From Gillisia mitskevichiae (GTDB lineage: Bacteria; Bacteroidota; Bacteroidia; Flavobacteriales; Flavobacteriaceae), in assembly GCF_003634585.1 (NCBI RefSeq), contig NZ_RBLG01000001.1, forward strand, positions 372,001 to 436,000: a stretch of 64,000 bases of DNA, written 5' to 3'. Numbering within the stretch: the stretch's first letter is position 1; each line of letters opens with the position of its first letter. The notes below the pieces were generated by a model. That model did no database searches and was not told where the DNA came from. It was given only the letters and a program-made list of their open reading frames with translations. The position numbers and the translations under genes are program-made. Positions 1-8,609 of this stretch are shown here, in pieces.

Positions 1-1
1 T

Positions 2-277
2 AAAAACCCAGATATCACCACTTGTAAAACTGGGGTTTCAGTTCCTAAAAGGAATTTTAAGAAAGCTGTGCATCGCAATTATTTGAAAAGGCTCATGCGT
101 GAGGCTTTCAGGAAAAATAAGTATCTTGTAGAAAGCAACTTAAACCATAAATACGCGTTAATGTTCATATTTACAGCGCGTAAAAATTATGATATTCAAG
201 AGATCTCAGATTGCATTATTCTGCTTTTGAAGAAATTAAAAGAAAAGGAATTGGCTCATGAAAAACAGGATCGTTAA
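2..277 (+). CDS. rnpA: Ribonuclease P protein component, 5' end missing
   Basis: The gene enters the window already open; 91 codons are visible before the TAA at 275-277. RNase P protein is the basic subunit that helps the catalytic RNA cleave 5' leaders from tRNA precursors. The conserved RNR-type signature is visible as HRNYLKRLMREAFR, preceded by the usual strand containing VSVPKRNFKKAV. An ATG at 68 lies inside the signature, so it is not the true start. The stop overlaps the start of ctpA by 20 bases, so the two are probably cotranscribed. The upstream end cannot be seen. Confidence 0.9.
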   Translation, partial: KNPDITTCKTGVSVPKRNFKKAVHRNYLKRLMREAFRKNKYLVESNLNHKYALMFIFTARKNYDIQEISDCIILLLKKLKEKELAHEKQDR

Positions 278-1892
278 AAGAATTTCAGTAGTATTTATTG
301 CCGGTATCCTCTTTATTGGAGCTAGCTCATTTAGAACCGATTTTTTTGAAATAGCGAAACAATTAGAAATATTCACTACACTTTTTAAGGAACTTAATAT
401 GAATTATGTAGATGAAACCAATCCTGCAGAGCTCATGGATACTGCTATTAAAGCAATGTTAGAAGATCTGGATCCTTATACCAATTACTATAACGAACAA
501 GATGTAGAAGCTGCAAGAATGAACACTGCCGGAGAATATCAAGGAATTGGTGCTTCCGTAAGAATTCAGAAAAACAGCTTTGTGATTGTTGAAACATATA
601 AAGATTTTCCTGCGGATAAAGCGGGTTTAAAGCCCGGAGACGAAATAACAGAGATTGGCGGACTCTCTGTAGCCGATTTTACAGATAATGCTTCAGATTT
701 GCTTAATGGCGCTCCAAATTCACAAATATCACTTACTTATTTAAGACAAGGAAAAAAACTATCTACTACCTTAACTAGAGGCTTGGTTACTTTAAAAGCT
801 GTTCCTTTTTATGAATTGTTACCTGATAATACGGGGTATATTGTATTGTCGAGATTCAATGAAAATGCCTCTTCAGAAACTATTAAAGCATTAAAAGATC
901 TTGAGGCTAAAGGAGCAACAAAAATAATTTTAGATCTTCGTGGAAATCCTGGAGGCTTGCTTAGTGAAGCCATTAATGTTAGTAATATCTTTTTAGATAA
1001 AGGCCAATTAATAACCACTACTAAATCTGTAATAGAAAAGTACAACCGAGAGTATTTTACACAGAAAGAACCAATAAACACCAAGATTCCGTTGGTGGTC
1101 ATTATAAACGGGCGCAGTGCTTCAGCTAGTGAAATTGTTGCGGGTTCTATTCAAGATCTAGATAGAGGTGTTATCGTAGGTGCCAGAAGTTTTGGAAAAG
1201 GACTTGTACAACGCCCAAAGGAGTTAGCCTACGGCACTCAATTAAAACTCACTATTTCTAGGTATTACACACCAAGCGGTCGCTGCATTCAAGCCTTAAA
1301 TTATAGAGAGCGTGATAAAGATGGCAAAGCTATTCGTACTAAAATGGAGGATTATAACGAATTTAAAACCAAGAATGGAAGAAGCGTTTTTGATGGAGGA
1401 GGAGTACTACCAGACATCACTTTAGAAACTTCAGAATTTAGTGCAGTTACTAATGCGTTGCTAGCTAACAATGCTATTTTTGACTTTGCTACCCAATATT
1501 ATTATTCTCATAAGCTCGAAAGTCCACAAGCTTTTAAATTTACAGAGGAGGATTATAATTCCTTTAAAACATATTTAAATAAAAGCGATTTTAGCTATCA
1601 AACTAGAACTGAAAAAGATTTAGAAGAAGCACTTTTTACTGCAGAAGAAGAAGGCTTTAGTGCAGATATATTAGATAATTATAAACAGACTTTAGCTGAA
1701 ATTAAAATTGCTAAAAAAGCAGATCTAGATATTAAGAAAGCAGAGATCACTACTTTATTAACAGATGAAATTATTAAACGATATTTTTTTCAAGAAGGAT
1801 TATATCAGCATTACATTCTTGAAAATCCAGAAATAGCTGAAGCTCAAGAGATTTTAAATAATACAACAAGATACCAAGGAATATTAAAATAA
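258..1892 (+). CDS. ctpA: S41 family carboxy-terminal processing peptidase
   Basis: A 544-residue serine protease of the CtpA/Prc family, which trims or degrades envelope proteins from the C-terminus. It has one N-terminal membrane segment or uncleaved signal (about residues 9-26), a PDZ domain (about 90-175) with the GIGA carboxylate-binding loop, and the S41 catalytic core. By spacing to known members the Ser-Lys-Gln triad is Ser289 (in GRSASASE), Lys314 (in FGKG) and Gln318. The ATG at 258 overlaps rnpA by 20 bases. A C-terminal helical tail of about 130 residues follows the core, as in other Bacteroidota members. Confidence 0.93.
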   Translation: MKNRIVKRISVVFIAGILFIGASSFRTDFFEIAKQLEIFTTLFKELNMNYVDETNPAELMDTAIKAMLEDLDPYTNYYNEQDVEAARMNTAGEYQGIGASVRIQKNSFVIVETYKDFPADKAGLKPGDEITEIGGLSVADFTDNASDLLNGAPNSQISLTYLRQGKKLSTTLTRGLVTLKAVPFYELLPDNTGYIVLSRFNENASSETIKALKDLEAKGATKIILDLRGNPGGLLSEAINVSNIFLDKGQLITTTKSVIEKYNREYFTQKEPINTKIPLVVIINGRSASASEIVAGSIQDLDRGVIVGARSFGKGLVQRPKELAYGTQLKLTISRYYTPSGRCIQALNYRERDKDGKAIRTKMEDYNEFKTKNGRSVFDGGGVLPDITLETSEFSAVTNALLANNAIFDFATQYYYSHKLESPQAFKFTEEDYNSFKTYLNKSDFSYQTRTEKDLEEALFTAEEEGFSADILDNYKQTLAEIKIAKKADLDIKKAEITTLLTDEIIKRYFFQEGLYQHYILENPEIAEAQEILNNTTRYQGILK

Positions 1893-2333
1893 CTAATCCT
1901 TGATCATTGCAATATGTGGTATTCCATCTTCTAAATATCCTTCTCCAATTTGTTTAAAACCATGACTTTCGTAAAATCTAGTTAGGTATTTTTGAGCTGA
2001 CAATTTAATTGTTTTAGTAGAAAATTTGGTTTCAATTTCTTTAATGGAGGCCTCTAGAATATCATGCCCAAAACCATATTTTCTTTGATCCCCTTTAACT
2101 ATAACCCTACCTATAGAAGCTTCTTCAAAATATAATCCTTTATTAAAACATCTGGTGTAGGCAACTAATTTATCGTCTTTATATCCTGAAATATGCAGGG
2201 CTTTTTGGTCTTTTCCATCAATATCTTGATATACACAATCTTGTTCTACCACAAAAACTTCAGACCTAAGAGCTAAAATTTCATATAATTCGTCCAGGTT
2301 TAACTCTTGAAATGTCTTTACTTTAATTTGCAT
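1893..2333 (-). CDS. GNAT family N-acetyltransferase, ElaA type
   Basis: A 146-residue acetyltransferase resembling E. coli ElaA. The ElaA hallmark FVVEQDCVYQDIDGKD is at about residues 27-42, and the acetyl-CoA-binding region is IGRVIVKGDQRKYGFGHDIL. The substrate is not known for this subfamily. It ends against ctpA with no spacer (convergent) and is the last gene of a leftward group with the zinc exporter (10-base gap) and rpiB (3-base gap). Confidence 0.85.
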   Translation of the reverse strand: MQIKVKTFQELNLDELYEILALRSEVFVVEQDCVYQDIDGKDQKALHISGYKDDKLVAYTRCFNKGLYFEEASIGRVIVKGDQRKYGFGHDILEASIKEIETKFSTKTIKLSAQKYLTRFYESHGFKQIGEGYLEDGIPHIAMIKD

Positions 2334-2343
2334 AATTTATTTT

Positions 2344-3246
2344 TTAATCCTGAGCAATTAGATCTTTATTGTCACACCTACCAAGTTCTGGTTGAATATT
2401 CACATGATTAATTCCGTAGGAATGATACAGTAGTTCTTCAATTTCAGACAAGATCTTATCAAATTTTGAAAGTGATATATCTTCAGTAAAATCTATATGT
2501 GCTTCCAAATGAATTTCTGTTTCATTTAATTGCCAAACATGTAGGTGATGAACATTTTTAACTTGTGAAATAGTAGTGATCTTTTCAGCTATATCTTCCA
2601 AAGCAAGATCGCTTGGCGTAAAGAGCATAAGCACCTTGGTAGCCGATTTTAGCAGATCTAATCCAACAATAATGAGATAAATGGCAATAGCTAATGTAAG
2701 TATGCTATCTACCCAGAATAGTTGATAATATTTCATTAATAAACCTCCAAATAAGACTGCAACAGAAGCCATCATATCTGTTAACAAGTGTAAATATGCA
2801 GAACGCATATTGAGGTTAGCTTTACTATCTTTTTTTAAAAGCAGAACACTTAAACCATTTCCTGCAATAGCTAAAAGAGACAACCAGATAACAAGATTGG
2901 AGTTAATAGTCTCTGGATTCTGAAATCTTTGTACTGCCTCAATGATTAGAATTACAGCAACCACAATTAGGGTAGAGGCATTTACAAACGCAGCAACAAT
3001 TTCTGCCCTTTTATATCCAAAAGTGTGTTTTAAAGAGGCATCTCTTTTAGAAAGAATATTAGCTATATAACTAACTAATAGAGACAGTACATCACTAAAA
3101 TTATGAAGTGCATCTGATAGTAATGCCAAACTTCCACTTAACAAACCACCAATTACCTGAGCAAGGGTAATACCTATATTTAAAAATATAGAAAATAAAA
3201 GATTTTTACCACTTACATTCTGGCTATGATCATGATCATGTCCCAT
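2344..3246 (-). CDS. Cation diffusion facilitator, CzcD/ZitB-like zinc exporter
   Basis: A 300-residue inner-membrane metal/proton antiporter of the CDF family. The His/Asp-rich N-terminus (MGHDHDHSQ), six hydrophobic segments and a cytoplasmic C-terminal domain of about 80 residues are all visible. The putative transport site is formed by His48 and Asp52 (in DALHNFSD) and His153 and Asp157 (in HLLTD); a His in place of the first Asp is typical of zinc/cadmium rather than manganese or iron CDFs. Middle gene of the rpiB-CDF-elaA leftward group. Exact metal is inferred. Confidence 0.9.
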   Translation of the reverse strand: MGHDHDHSQNVSGKNLLFSIFLNIGITLAQVIGGLLSGSLALLSDALHNFSDVLSLLVSYIANILSKRDASLKHTFGYKRAEIVAAFVNASTLIVVAVILIIEAVQRFQNPETINSNLVIWLSLLAIAGNGLSVLLLKKDSKANLNMRSAYLHLLTDMMASVAVLFGGLLMKYYQLFWVDSILTLAIAIYLIIVGLDLLKSATKVLMLFTPSDLALEDIAEKITTISQVKNVHHLHVWQLNETEIHLEAHIDFTEDISLSKFDKILSEIEELLYHSYGINHVNIQPELGRCDNKDLIAQD

Positions 3247-3249
3247 AAA

Positions 3250-3681
3250 TTATTTAGCGGGGATTTTATCTATTCTATTTTGATGACGACCACCTTCAAA
3301 TTCAGTTTTTAGAAATATATCTACCATATCCACGGCTTGTGTTTGAGATACAAATCTGGCAGGAATACTTAAAATATTTGCATTGTTATGTTGTCTAGCT
3401 AGTTTTGTGATCTCTCCTGTCCAACATAAAGCACAACGAACTCCTTGATGCTTATTTGCAGTCATAGAAGCTCCGTTACCGCTACCACAAATAATAATTC
3501 CTAGATCTACCTTATTTCCTTCTACATCGCTTGCTACTGGATGTACAAAATCTGGATAATCCACGCTATTTTCACTATTAGTACCATAGTTAATAACTGC
3601 TATTCCTTTAGATTCCAGGAAGGCAACTATAGCTTCTTTGTATTCAGTTCCAGCGTGATCATTTCCAATTGCTATTTTCAT
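3250..3681 (-). CDS. rpiB: Ribose-5-phosphate isomerase B
   Basis: A 143-residue LacA/RpiB-fold isomerase interconverting ribose 5-phosphate and ribulose 5-phosphate in the pentose phosphate pathway. The N-terminal GNDHAG, the catalytic Cys65 in CGSGNGAS and the conserved RQHNNANIL stretch are present. I start it at the ATG at 3681 (MKIAIG), because every family member begins there; a longer frame reaching 3705 adds eight unconserved residues and overlaps the promoter box at 3703-3710. First gene of a leftward three-gene operon. Confidence 0.93.
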   Translation of the reverse strand: MKIAIGNDHAGTEYKEAIVAFLESKGIAVINYGTNSENSVDYPDFVHPVASDVEGNKVDLGIIICGSGNGASMTANKHQGVRCALCWTGEITKLARQHNNANILSIPARFVSQTQAVDMVDIFLKTEFEGGRHQNRIDKIPAK

Positions 3682-3702
3682 AAGTTTGTTTTTAAGGTTG
3701 AA

Positions 3703-3710
3703 CAAAGGTA
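3703..3710 (-). promoter_or_regulatory. Promoter -7 box of the rpiB operon
   Basis: TACCTTTG on the minus strand, a perfect match to the Bacteroidota TAnnTTTG element, 21 bases before the rpiB ATG. No clear -33 TTG is seen. Confidence 0.55.
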
Positions 3711-3810
3711 GAAAATGGCTTGTTAACTATTATAATATCCATTGTTAATTACTATTTCTAAATGTCCTGTTTTTAAGGGGTTAAGATTTTTGATAAAATG
3801 TGAATAACAA

Positions 3811-3830
3811 TATGCTAGAAAATAACAAGA
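3811..3830 (+). repeat. 20-base direct repeat, copy 1
   Basis: TATGCTAGAA followed by AATAACAAGA; 17 of 20 bases match the copy at 4111-4130, exactly 300 bases downstream. Confidence 0.6.
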
Positions 3831-4110
3831 TAATTTGCTTTCTAACTTAGAATTTAGAATAGCGATATAAATTCCAATTCTCCTAATTATAAGTATAGAA
3901 TTTCTAGGGAAGTTATGAGCATCAAATTGTAGATTGTGAACAACGAAAAGTGATATAGTTTTCAAGGATTTCTATTAACATATATTTATTCACGATTGTT
4001 AAGTAAATCTTAAAATAACAAGAGTATCAGATCCTTATAAAAATATTAAGCTGTTAATAAGTCAATCTAAATTGTTTGTATCTCAAAAACCTATTTTTAT
4101 TTAAAAAAGT

Positions 4111-4130
4111 TATGCTAGAAGTTAACAAGC
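4111..4130 (+). repeat. 20-base direct repeat, copy 2
   Basis: TATGCTAGAA followed by GTTAACAAGC; pairs with the copy at 3811-3830. Both contain the TAACAAG core seen elsewhere in this gap. Confidence 0.6.
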
Positions 4131-4380
4131 TATAATAACCAACAGTTTTAATTTTTTAAAAAGAAGAAAAAAGATAAATATAATATAAGTGTTTATAACT
4201 TCAGTTTTAAAGCTCTTCTCTAAAGTATTATTCGAAATTTTTAGAAGCTATTTAATAGAATTTAATTTTAAAAAAAGGATAAAATGTTATTAATAATCTG
4301 TAAATAAGGTATTTATGTTTAATATATAACTAATAGAAATAAGTAAAAAAACTATAAGTATTTGATTTCTAGTTAATAGT

Positions 4381-4533
4381 CTAGATTAGACTTTCAGAAA
4401 TAATTTTCGAGGAAGAATGAAAATCTACATGACTTTTTTTATTTAGAGATTTACTCACAATAGAAAATACTCCTAAAATTCCCAAGAGAAATATGAGATA
4501 GAATAAAAGCGAGATTTTAGTAGACTTATTCAT
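4381..4533 (-). CDS. Candidate small single-pass membrane protein (50 residues)
   Basis: An ORF of 50 codons from an ATG at 4533 to a TAG ending at 4381. The product begins MNKSTKISLL, has a strongly hydrophobic segment (about residues 8-26) and then a polar Ser/Lys/His-rich tail. A positive N-terminus, one membrane helix and a polar tail make a plausible membrane peptide in a gap that is otherwise noncoding. A near-consensus -7 box (CAAATTTG on the minus strand) lies about 20 bases before the ATG. I recognise no family. It could be chance in A+T-rich DNA, so confidence is moderate. Confidence 0.4.
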   Translation of the reverse strand: MNKSTKISLLFYLIFLLGILGVFSIVSKSLNKKSHVDFHSSSKIISESLI

Positions 4534-4773
4534 TAAAATCACTTTTTCTTACAAATTTGTGGGGAAATTATGAAAGAGATGTTACTTTAAAATTAAGAAA
4601 ACTTTAAGAAAATAAAAATTATTTTTAAGATTTTGTGATTCTTAAGTATCTGATTATCAAAACAAGTTAAAAAGAACTCTTTAATAGCTTGTAATTAGAG
4701 GCTTAACAAAACTTTATTAATAGATTATTTTAAAGTCACATTTTAGCTGTAATTTTATAGCTTATTAAGATTT
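4534..4773. other. Intergenic upstream region of rnr
   Basis: 240 bases of A+T-rich sequence between the small leftward ORF and rnr. It presumably holds the rnr promoter, but no perfect TAnnTTTG box is visible on the plus strand near the ATG. Nothing else is recognised. Confidence 0.4.
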
Positions 4774-6969
4774 ATGAATAAAAAGAATAAAGGGTCAAAA
4801 TCTAGGAATGAAGGAAGTCTTTCCAAAAGCATTCTAGATATATTAAGAAAATCCCCAAGCACAAGCTTTAACTACAAACAAATTGCTGCAAAATTAGATC
4901 TTACAGATGCTAGTTCTAGGAATCAGATAATTAGAAATTTGGCACAGTTAACGGCTAAAAAGCAGATTGTAGAAGAAACACTTGGTAAGTTTAAAATGGG
5001 TGGAAATCCAGAATATTATCAAGGTAAACTTGATATGACAACCAAAGGCTTTGGATATGTTGTAGTTGACGATATGGAAGAGGATATTTTTATTCCTGCT
5101 AATGCTTTAAATAAGGCATTAAATGGGGATGAAGTTGAAGTATATATTTACAATAAGAGAAATAAGAGAAAATCTGAAGGAGAGATCGTAAAGATCATTA
5201 AAAGGAAAAAAACTGAATTTGTAGGAGTTTTACAAATGCAACCAAACTTTGGATTTGTTGCCATACAAGATCCTAAAATGTATACAGATATTTTTGTTCA
5301 GAAGAATAAAATGCTGGATGCTCAGGACGGAGATAAAGTTGTGGTGACTATGGAAGAATGGCCAGAAAAGGCAGATTCACCTTTTGGGAGCATAAAAGAA
5401 GTTTTAGGGAAGCCAGGAGAACATCATACAGAAATGCATGCAATTCTTGCTCAATATGGATTGCCTCACGAATTTCCGAAAGAAATTGAAGATTTTGCAA
5501 ATAATATCGATACCTCAATTCAGGAAGATGAGATAAAAAAACGTAGAGATCTTCGTGAAACCTTAACGTTTACAATAGATCCTAAGGATGCAAAGGATTT
5601 TGATGATGCCTTGAGTTTTAAAAAGATGGAAAATGGGAATTTCGAAATAGGAATTCATATTGCAGATGTATCTCATTATTTAAAACCGGGAACAATTCTG
5701 GACGATGAAGCTTATGAAAGAGCAACCTCTGTATATTTAGTTGATAGGGTAGTACCTATGTTACCAGAAGTTTTATCTAATAATGCATGTTCTTTGAGAC
5801 CGAATGAGGAAAAATACACTTTTTCAGCCTTATTTGAAATTGATGGAAAAGGGCATGTAATCACAGAATGGTTTGGTAGAACTGTAACTCTTTCGGATGA
5901 GCGTTTTGCCTATGAAGAGGCTCAGCATATTATTGAAACTGAGAAAGGAACGATTCCAGCAGAGATTTCTATACGTGAAAATGGATATAATGTTGAAGAA
6001 AATATTGTAGATGCGGTTGTTACTCTTAACGATCTTGCTAAGCAAATGCGGGTAAGACGTATGGCTGAAGGTGCTATTTCTTTTGATAAAGTTGAAGTGA
6101 AATTCAATTTAAATGAGCAAAACGAACCTGTTGGAGTATTTTTTAAAACTTCTGAAGAGGCCAATAAGTTGATTGAAGAATTTATGTTGCTTGCAAATAA
6201 AAGGGTGGCACAATTTATTGGAAAACAAACTCCAAAGAAGACTTTTGTGTATAGATGTCATGACGAGCCAGACGATTCTAAATTAAGTACCCTACAAACG
6301 GTTATTGCTAAATTTGGATACAAGATCAACTTAAAAGACAAATCCTCTATTTCCTCCTCTTTAAATGCGCTTTTAAGTGACGTTCAAGGAACAAAAGAGC
6401 AAAATTTAGTAGATACTCTTACTATTAGAACAATGAGTAAGGCCTATTATAGCACTAAGAATATAGGACATTACGGATTATCTTTCGACTATTATTCTCA
6501 TTTTACTTCGCCTATTAGAAGATATCCAGATGTTATGACGCACAGATTATTGCAAAATTATCTGGATGATAAACCTTCAGCAAAAGAAGAGGAATATGAA
6601 GAAAAATGTCATCATAGTAGTGAAATGGAAAGTTTAGCGACTAATGCAGAACGCGATTCTATAAAATTCATGCAAGTGAAGTTTATGTTAGATCATGAAG
6701 ATGAGGAATTTTTAGGAGTTATTTCTGGGGTTACTGAATGGGGTATCTATGTTGAAATTATATCCAATAAATGTGAAGGAATGGTTCGTCTTAGAGACAT
6801 TAGAGATGATCATTATGATTTTGATGAAGAGCAATATGCAATAGTTGGTAGAAAAACTAAGAACATGTACCAATTAGGAGATGAAGTTTACATATCTGTT
6901 AAGAATGCAGATCTTGTGAAGAGACATTTGGACTTCAATTTAATTGGAAAGAAAGAACAAACTAATTAA
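4774..6969 (+). CDS. rnr: Ribonuclease R
   Basis: A 731-residue 3'-to-5' exoribonuclease that degrades structured RNA, including mRNA and rRNA fragments. In order: an N-terminal winged-helix region (about 15-75), cold-shock domains (about 80-200), the RNB catalytic domain, and a C-terminal S1 domain (about 645-725). The four catalytic acidic residues are visible as Asp269, Asp275, Asp277 and Asp278 in TIDPKDAKDFDDAL. Length is normal for the family. It is followed 11 bases later by an envelope gene. Confidence 0.95.
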   Translation: MNKKNKGSKSRNEGSLSKSILDILRKSPSTSFNYKQIAAKLDLTDASSRNQIIRNLAQLTAKKQIVEETLGKFKMGGNPEYYQGKLDMTTKGFGYVVVDDMEEDIFIPANALNKALNGDEVEVYIYNKRNKRKSEGEIVKIIKRKKTEFVGVLQMQPNFGFVAIQDPKMYTDIFVQKNKMLDAQDGDKVVVTMEEWPEKADSPFGSIKEVLGKPGEHHTEMHAILAQYGLPHEFPKEIEDFANNIDTSIQEDEIKKRRDLRETLTFTIDPKDAKDFDDALSFKKMENGNFEIGIHIADVSHYLKPGTILDDEAYERATSVYLVDRVVPMLPEVLSNNACSLRPNEEKYTFSALFEIDGKGHVITEWFGRTVTLSDERFAYEEAQHIIETEKGTIPAEISIRENGYNVEENIVDAVVTLNDLAKQMRVRRMAEGAISFDKVEVKFNLNEQNEPVGVFFKTSEEANKLIEEFMLLANKRVAQFIGKQTPKKTFVYRCHDEPDDSKLSTLQTVIAKFGYKINLKDKSSISSSLNALLSDVQGTKEQNLVDTLTIRTMSKAYYSTKNIGHYGLSFDYYSHFTSPIRRYPDVMTHRLLQNYLDDKPSAKEEEYEEKCHHSSEMESLATNAERDSIKFMQVKFMLDHEDEEFLGVISGVTEWGIYVEIISNKCEGMVRLRDIRDDHYDFDEEQYAIVGRKTKNMYQLGDEVYISVKNADLVKRHLDFNLIGKKEQTN

Positions 6970-6980
6970 TAGTATTAGTG

Positions 6981-7652
6981 ATGAAAAAATATATTTTATT
7001 AATGTTATTATCCTGTGCTTCTTTAAGTTATGCACAGGAAATAACAGTAGAGTTAGATAATTTTACCGAAGCGGAGATCACCAAAGGTCTTAAAGTAAAT
7101 TTCACTCATGCAGAGGAGAATAAGGCCGTTATTACTGGTAGTAGTAGAGAAGATGTAAATCTTAAAGTAAAGAATGGAGTTTTAAAGATAAGTGTAGATT
7201 TGAATCATCTATGGAACGAAGATAATACCATTGTAAATATCTACTATAAGCAGTTATTAAAGGTTGAAGCGAAACAAAATGCCAAGATCGATATCTGTGG
7301 TAAAATTGTTCAACCTATGTTTAAAATAAGAGTTCAGGAAGGGGCAGATGTGAAAGCAAATATAGAGGTAGAAAATCTATATGCTAGTGTGGTAACTGGT
7401 GGAAATCTATTTATAATTGGTACTGCGACAAAACAGGATATAGATGTTAAAGCTGCGGGTGATTTTAAAGGTGAAAATCTTATAGGATCCGATATTGAGG
7501 TGAGTATTGCTGGCGGCGGAACTGCAAGCATATTCTCTAAAGCATATGTAAATGCAAAAGTAAGAGCAGGAGGAACCATTTATATATATGGAAATCCTGA
7601 AAAGATAGATGAAAGTACCACTTTTGGCGGAACGATTAAGAAGATAAATTAG
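6981..7652 (+). CDS. Secreted DUF2807 (head GIN domain) protein
   Basis: A 223-residue exported protein with a signal peptide (hydrophobic stretch ending SYAQ) followed by a beta-helix-like DUF2807 domain, repeating short strands rich in V, I, K and G. Such proteins are common and numerous in Bacteroidota, and their function is not established; some are annotated as putative autotransporter adhesins. I use the ATG at 6981 rather than the GTG one codon earlier. It lies just behind rnr, probably sharing its transcript. Confidence 0.8.
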   Translation: MKKYILLMLLSCASLSYAQEITVELDNFTEAEITKGLKVNFTHAEENKAVITGSSREDVNLKVKNGVLKISVDLNHLWNEDNTIVNIYYKQLLKVEAKQNAKIDICGKIVQPMFKIRVQEGADVKANIEVENLYASVVTGGNLFIIGTATKQDIDVKAAGDFKGENLIGSDIEVSIAGGGTASIFSKAYVNAKVRAGGTIYIYGNPEKIDESTTFGGTIKKIN

Positions 7653-7683
7653 AAACTTATCTTCGTGAAAATCTAATAGTTTT

Positions 7684-8409
7684 ATGGTGCAAGATATTTT
7701 GGCTGCAATACCAATGGGAATCTTTTTGGCATTCTTATTAGGTCCAGTTTTTTTTGTGTTGTTGGAAACTGCGGCATTAAAGGGATTTAGGGCAGCTATT
7801 TCATTTGATATAGGTGTTATTCTGGCAGATGTTGTTTTTCTTTTAATAGCATATTTAAGTACTTCTAAGCTTTTAAGTAGCCTAAAAGACGATCCGGGAT
7901 TATTTATTTTTGGAGGGATGATCTTGAGTACTTATGGAATAATGTCTTTTATTCAAACAAAAAGATCTATTCAAGTTGAAGATGACTCGCCAGAGTTAAG
8001 GAAGCTTAGTAGAAGCGACTACTTTGGACTAGCGGCAAAAGGATTTCTTTTAAACTTTATAAACATTGGAGTTCTAGGCTTTTGGCTGGGACTTATAATT
8101 GTGTTTGGACCTACCTTAGATATGGAACCTAACCGTATTACCGTATTCTTCTCTACAGTGTTAGGTACTTATCTTTTTATAGATATATTTAAAATTATTC
8201 TTGCTAAAAAATTAAATAGAAAACTTACACCTGGCCGTATATTCAAGATGAAAAGAGGGATTAGTATGCTAATGGTGATCTTTGGTGGGATCTTAATTAC
8301 AAGAGGGATTTTTCCTAAAAAGATTGAACGTTTACAAGACCAAATAGAGATCTTAGAGCCAGGAAACGTGGTTTTTGACCTCAATAAAAGTGAGGAAATT
8401 AAGAGTTAA
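7684..8409 (+). CDS. LysE family translocator
   Basis: A 241-residue inner-membrane protein with about six hydrophobic segments and the LysE/RhtB N-terminus (PMGIFLAFLLGPVFFVLLET), where the conserved GP motif sits in helix 1. The family exports amino acids or related small molecules; the substrate here cannot be read from the sequence. The C-terminal about 30 residues are polar. It ends before a strong bidirectional terminator shared with tRNA-Cys. Confidence 0.85.
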   Translation: MVQDILAAIPMGIFLAFLLGPVFFVLLETAALKGFRAAISFDIGVILADVVFLLIAYLSTSKLLSSLKDDPGLFIFGGMILSTYGIMSFIQTKRSIQVEDDSPELRKLSRSDYFGLAAKGFLLNFINIGVLGFWLGLIIVFGPTLDMEPNRITVFFSTVLGTYLFIDIFKIILAKKLNRKLTPGRIFKMKRGISMLMVIFGGILITRGIFPKKIERLQDQIEILEPGNVVFDLNKSEEIKS

Positions 8410-8458
8410 GTATGTCTAACTCTTTTCTGAAGTAATTTTTCTGAATAAACTCCATAAA

Positions 8459-8484
8459 AAAAGCTTCCCGTTAGGGAAGCTTTT
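8459..8484. terminator. Bidirectional intrinsic terminator
   Basis: Perfect 11-base arms (AAAAGCTTCCC and its complement) around a GTTA loop, with A and T runs outside. It serves the lysE gene rightward and tRNA-Cys leftward. Confidence 0.85.
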
Positions 8485-8557
8485 GGAGGCATCGAGCGGA
8501 TTCGAACCGCTGTACGAGCTTTTGCAGAGCTCTGCCTAGCCACTCGGCCACGATGCC
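8484..8557 (-). tRNA. tRNA-Cys (GCA)
   Basis: On the minus strand a complete cloverleaf is visible: acceptor stem GGCATCG/CGATGCC, D-arm, anticodon stem GAGCT/AGCTC around loop CTGCAAA giving anticodon GCA, and T-arm with GGTTCGAATCC. The discriminator base is U and CCA is encoded. The 3' end touches the terminator hairpin. Confidence 0.95.
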
Positions 8558-8609
8558 ATTAATTTAGGTTGGCAAATGTAATAAAAAATATCTGTTCACA
8601 AACAAGTTT

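Larger units (their letters stand above)
3711..4380. other. Candidate replication origin: A+T-rich gap with DnaA-box-like sites
   Basis: This stretch has no convincing gene. It contains a TTATTCACA-type box (TGTGAATAA, 3799-3807), TTATTCACG (3986-3994) and TGTGAACAA (3935-3943), all within 200 bases. TAACAAG occurs at 3823, 4016 and 4123, and inverted at 3719-3725. A 20-base motif is repeated 300 bases apart. A run of almost pure A/T follows (about 4140-4380), as in an unwinding element. Neighbouring genes diverge from here (rpiB left, rnr right). Boxes, repeats and gene polarity are seen; the origin function is inferred. Confidence 0.35.

Noticed and set aside
3723-3965. 80-codon leftward ORF in the origin-like gap
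   Set aside because: Overlaps the DnaA-box-like sites, has no promoter or membrane/signal pattern, and its composition follows the A+T-rich DNA; reads as chance.
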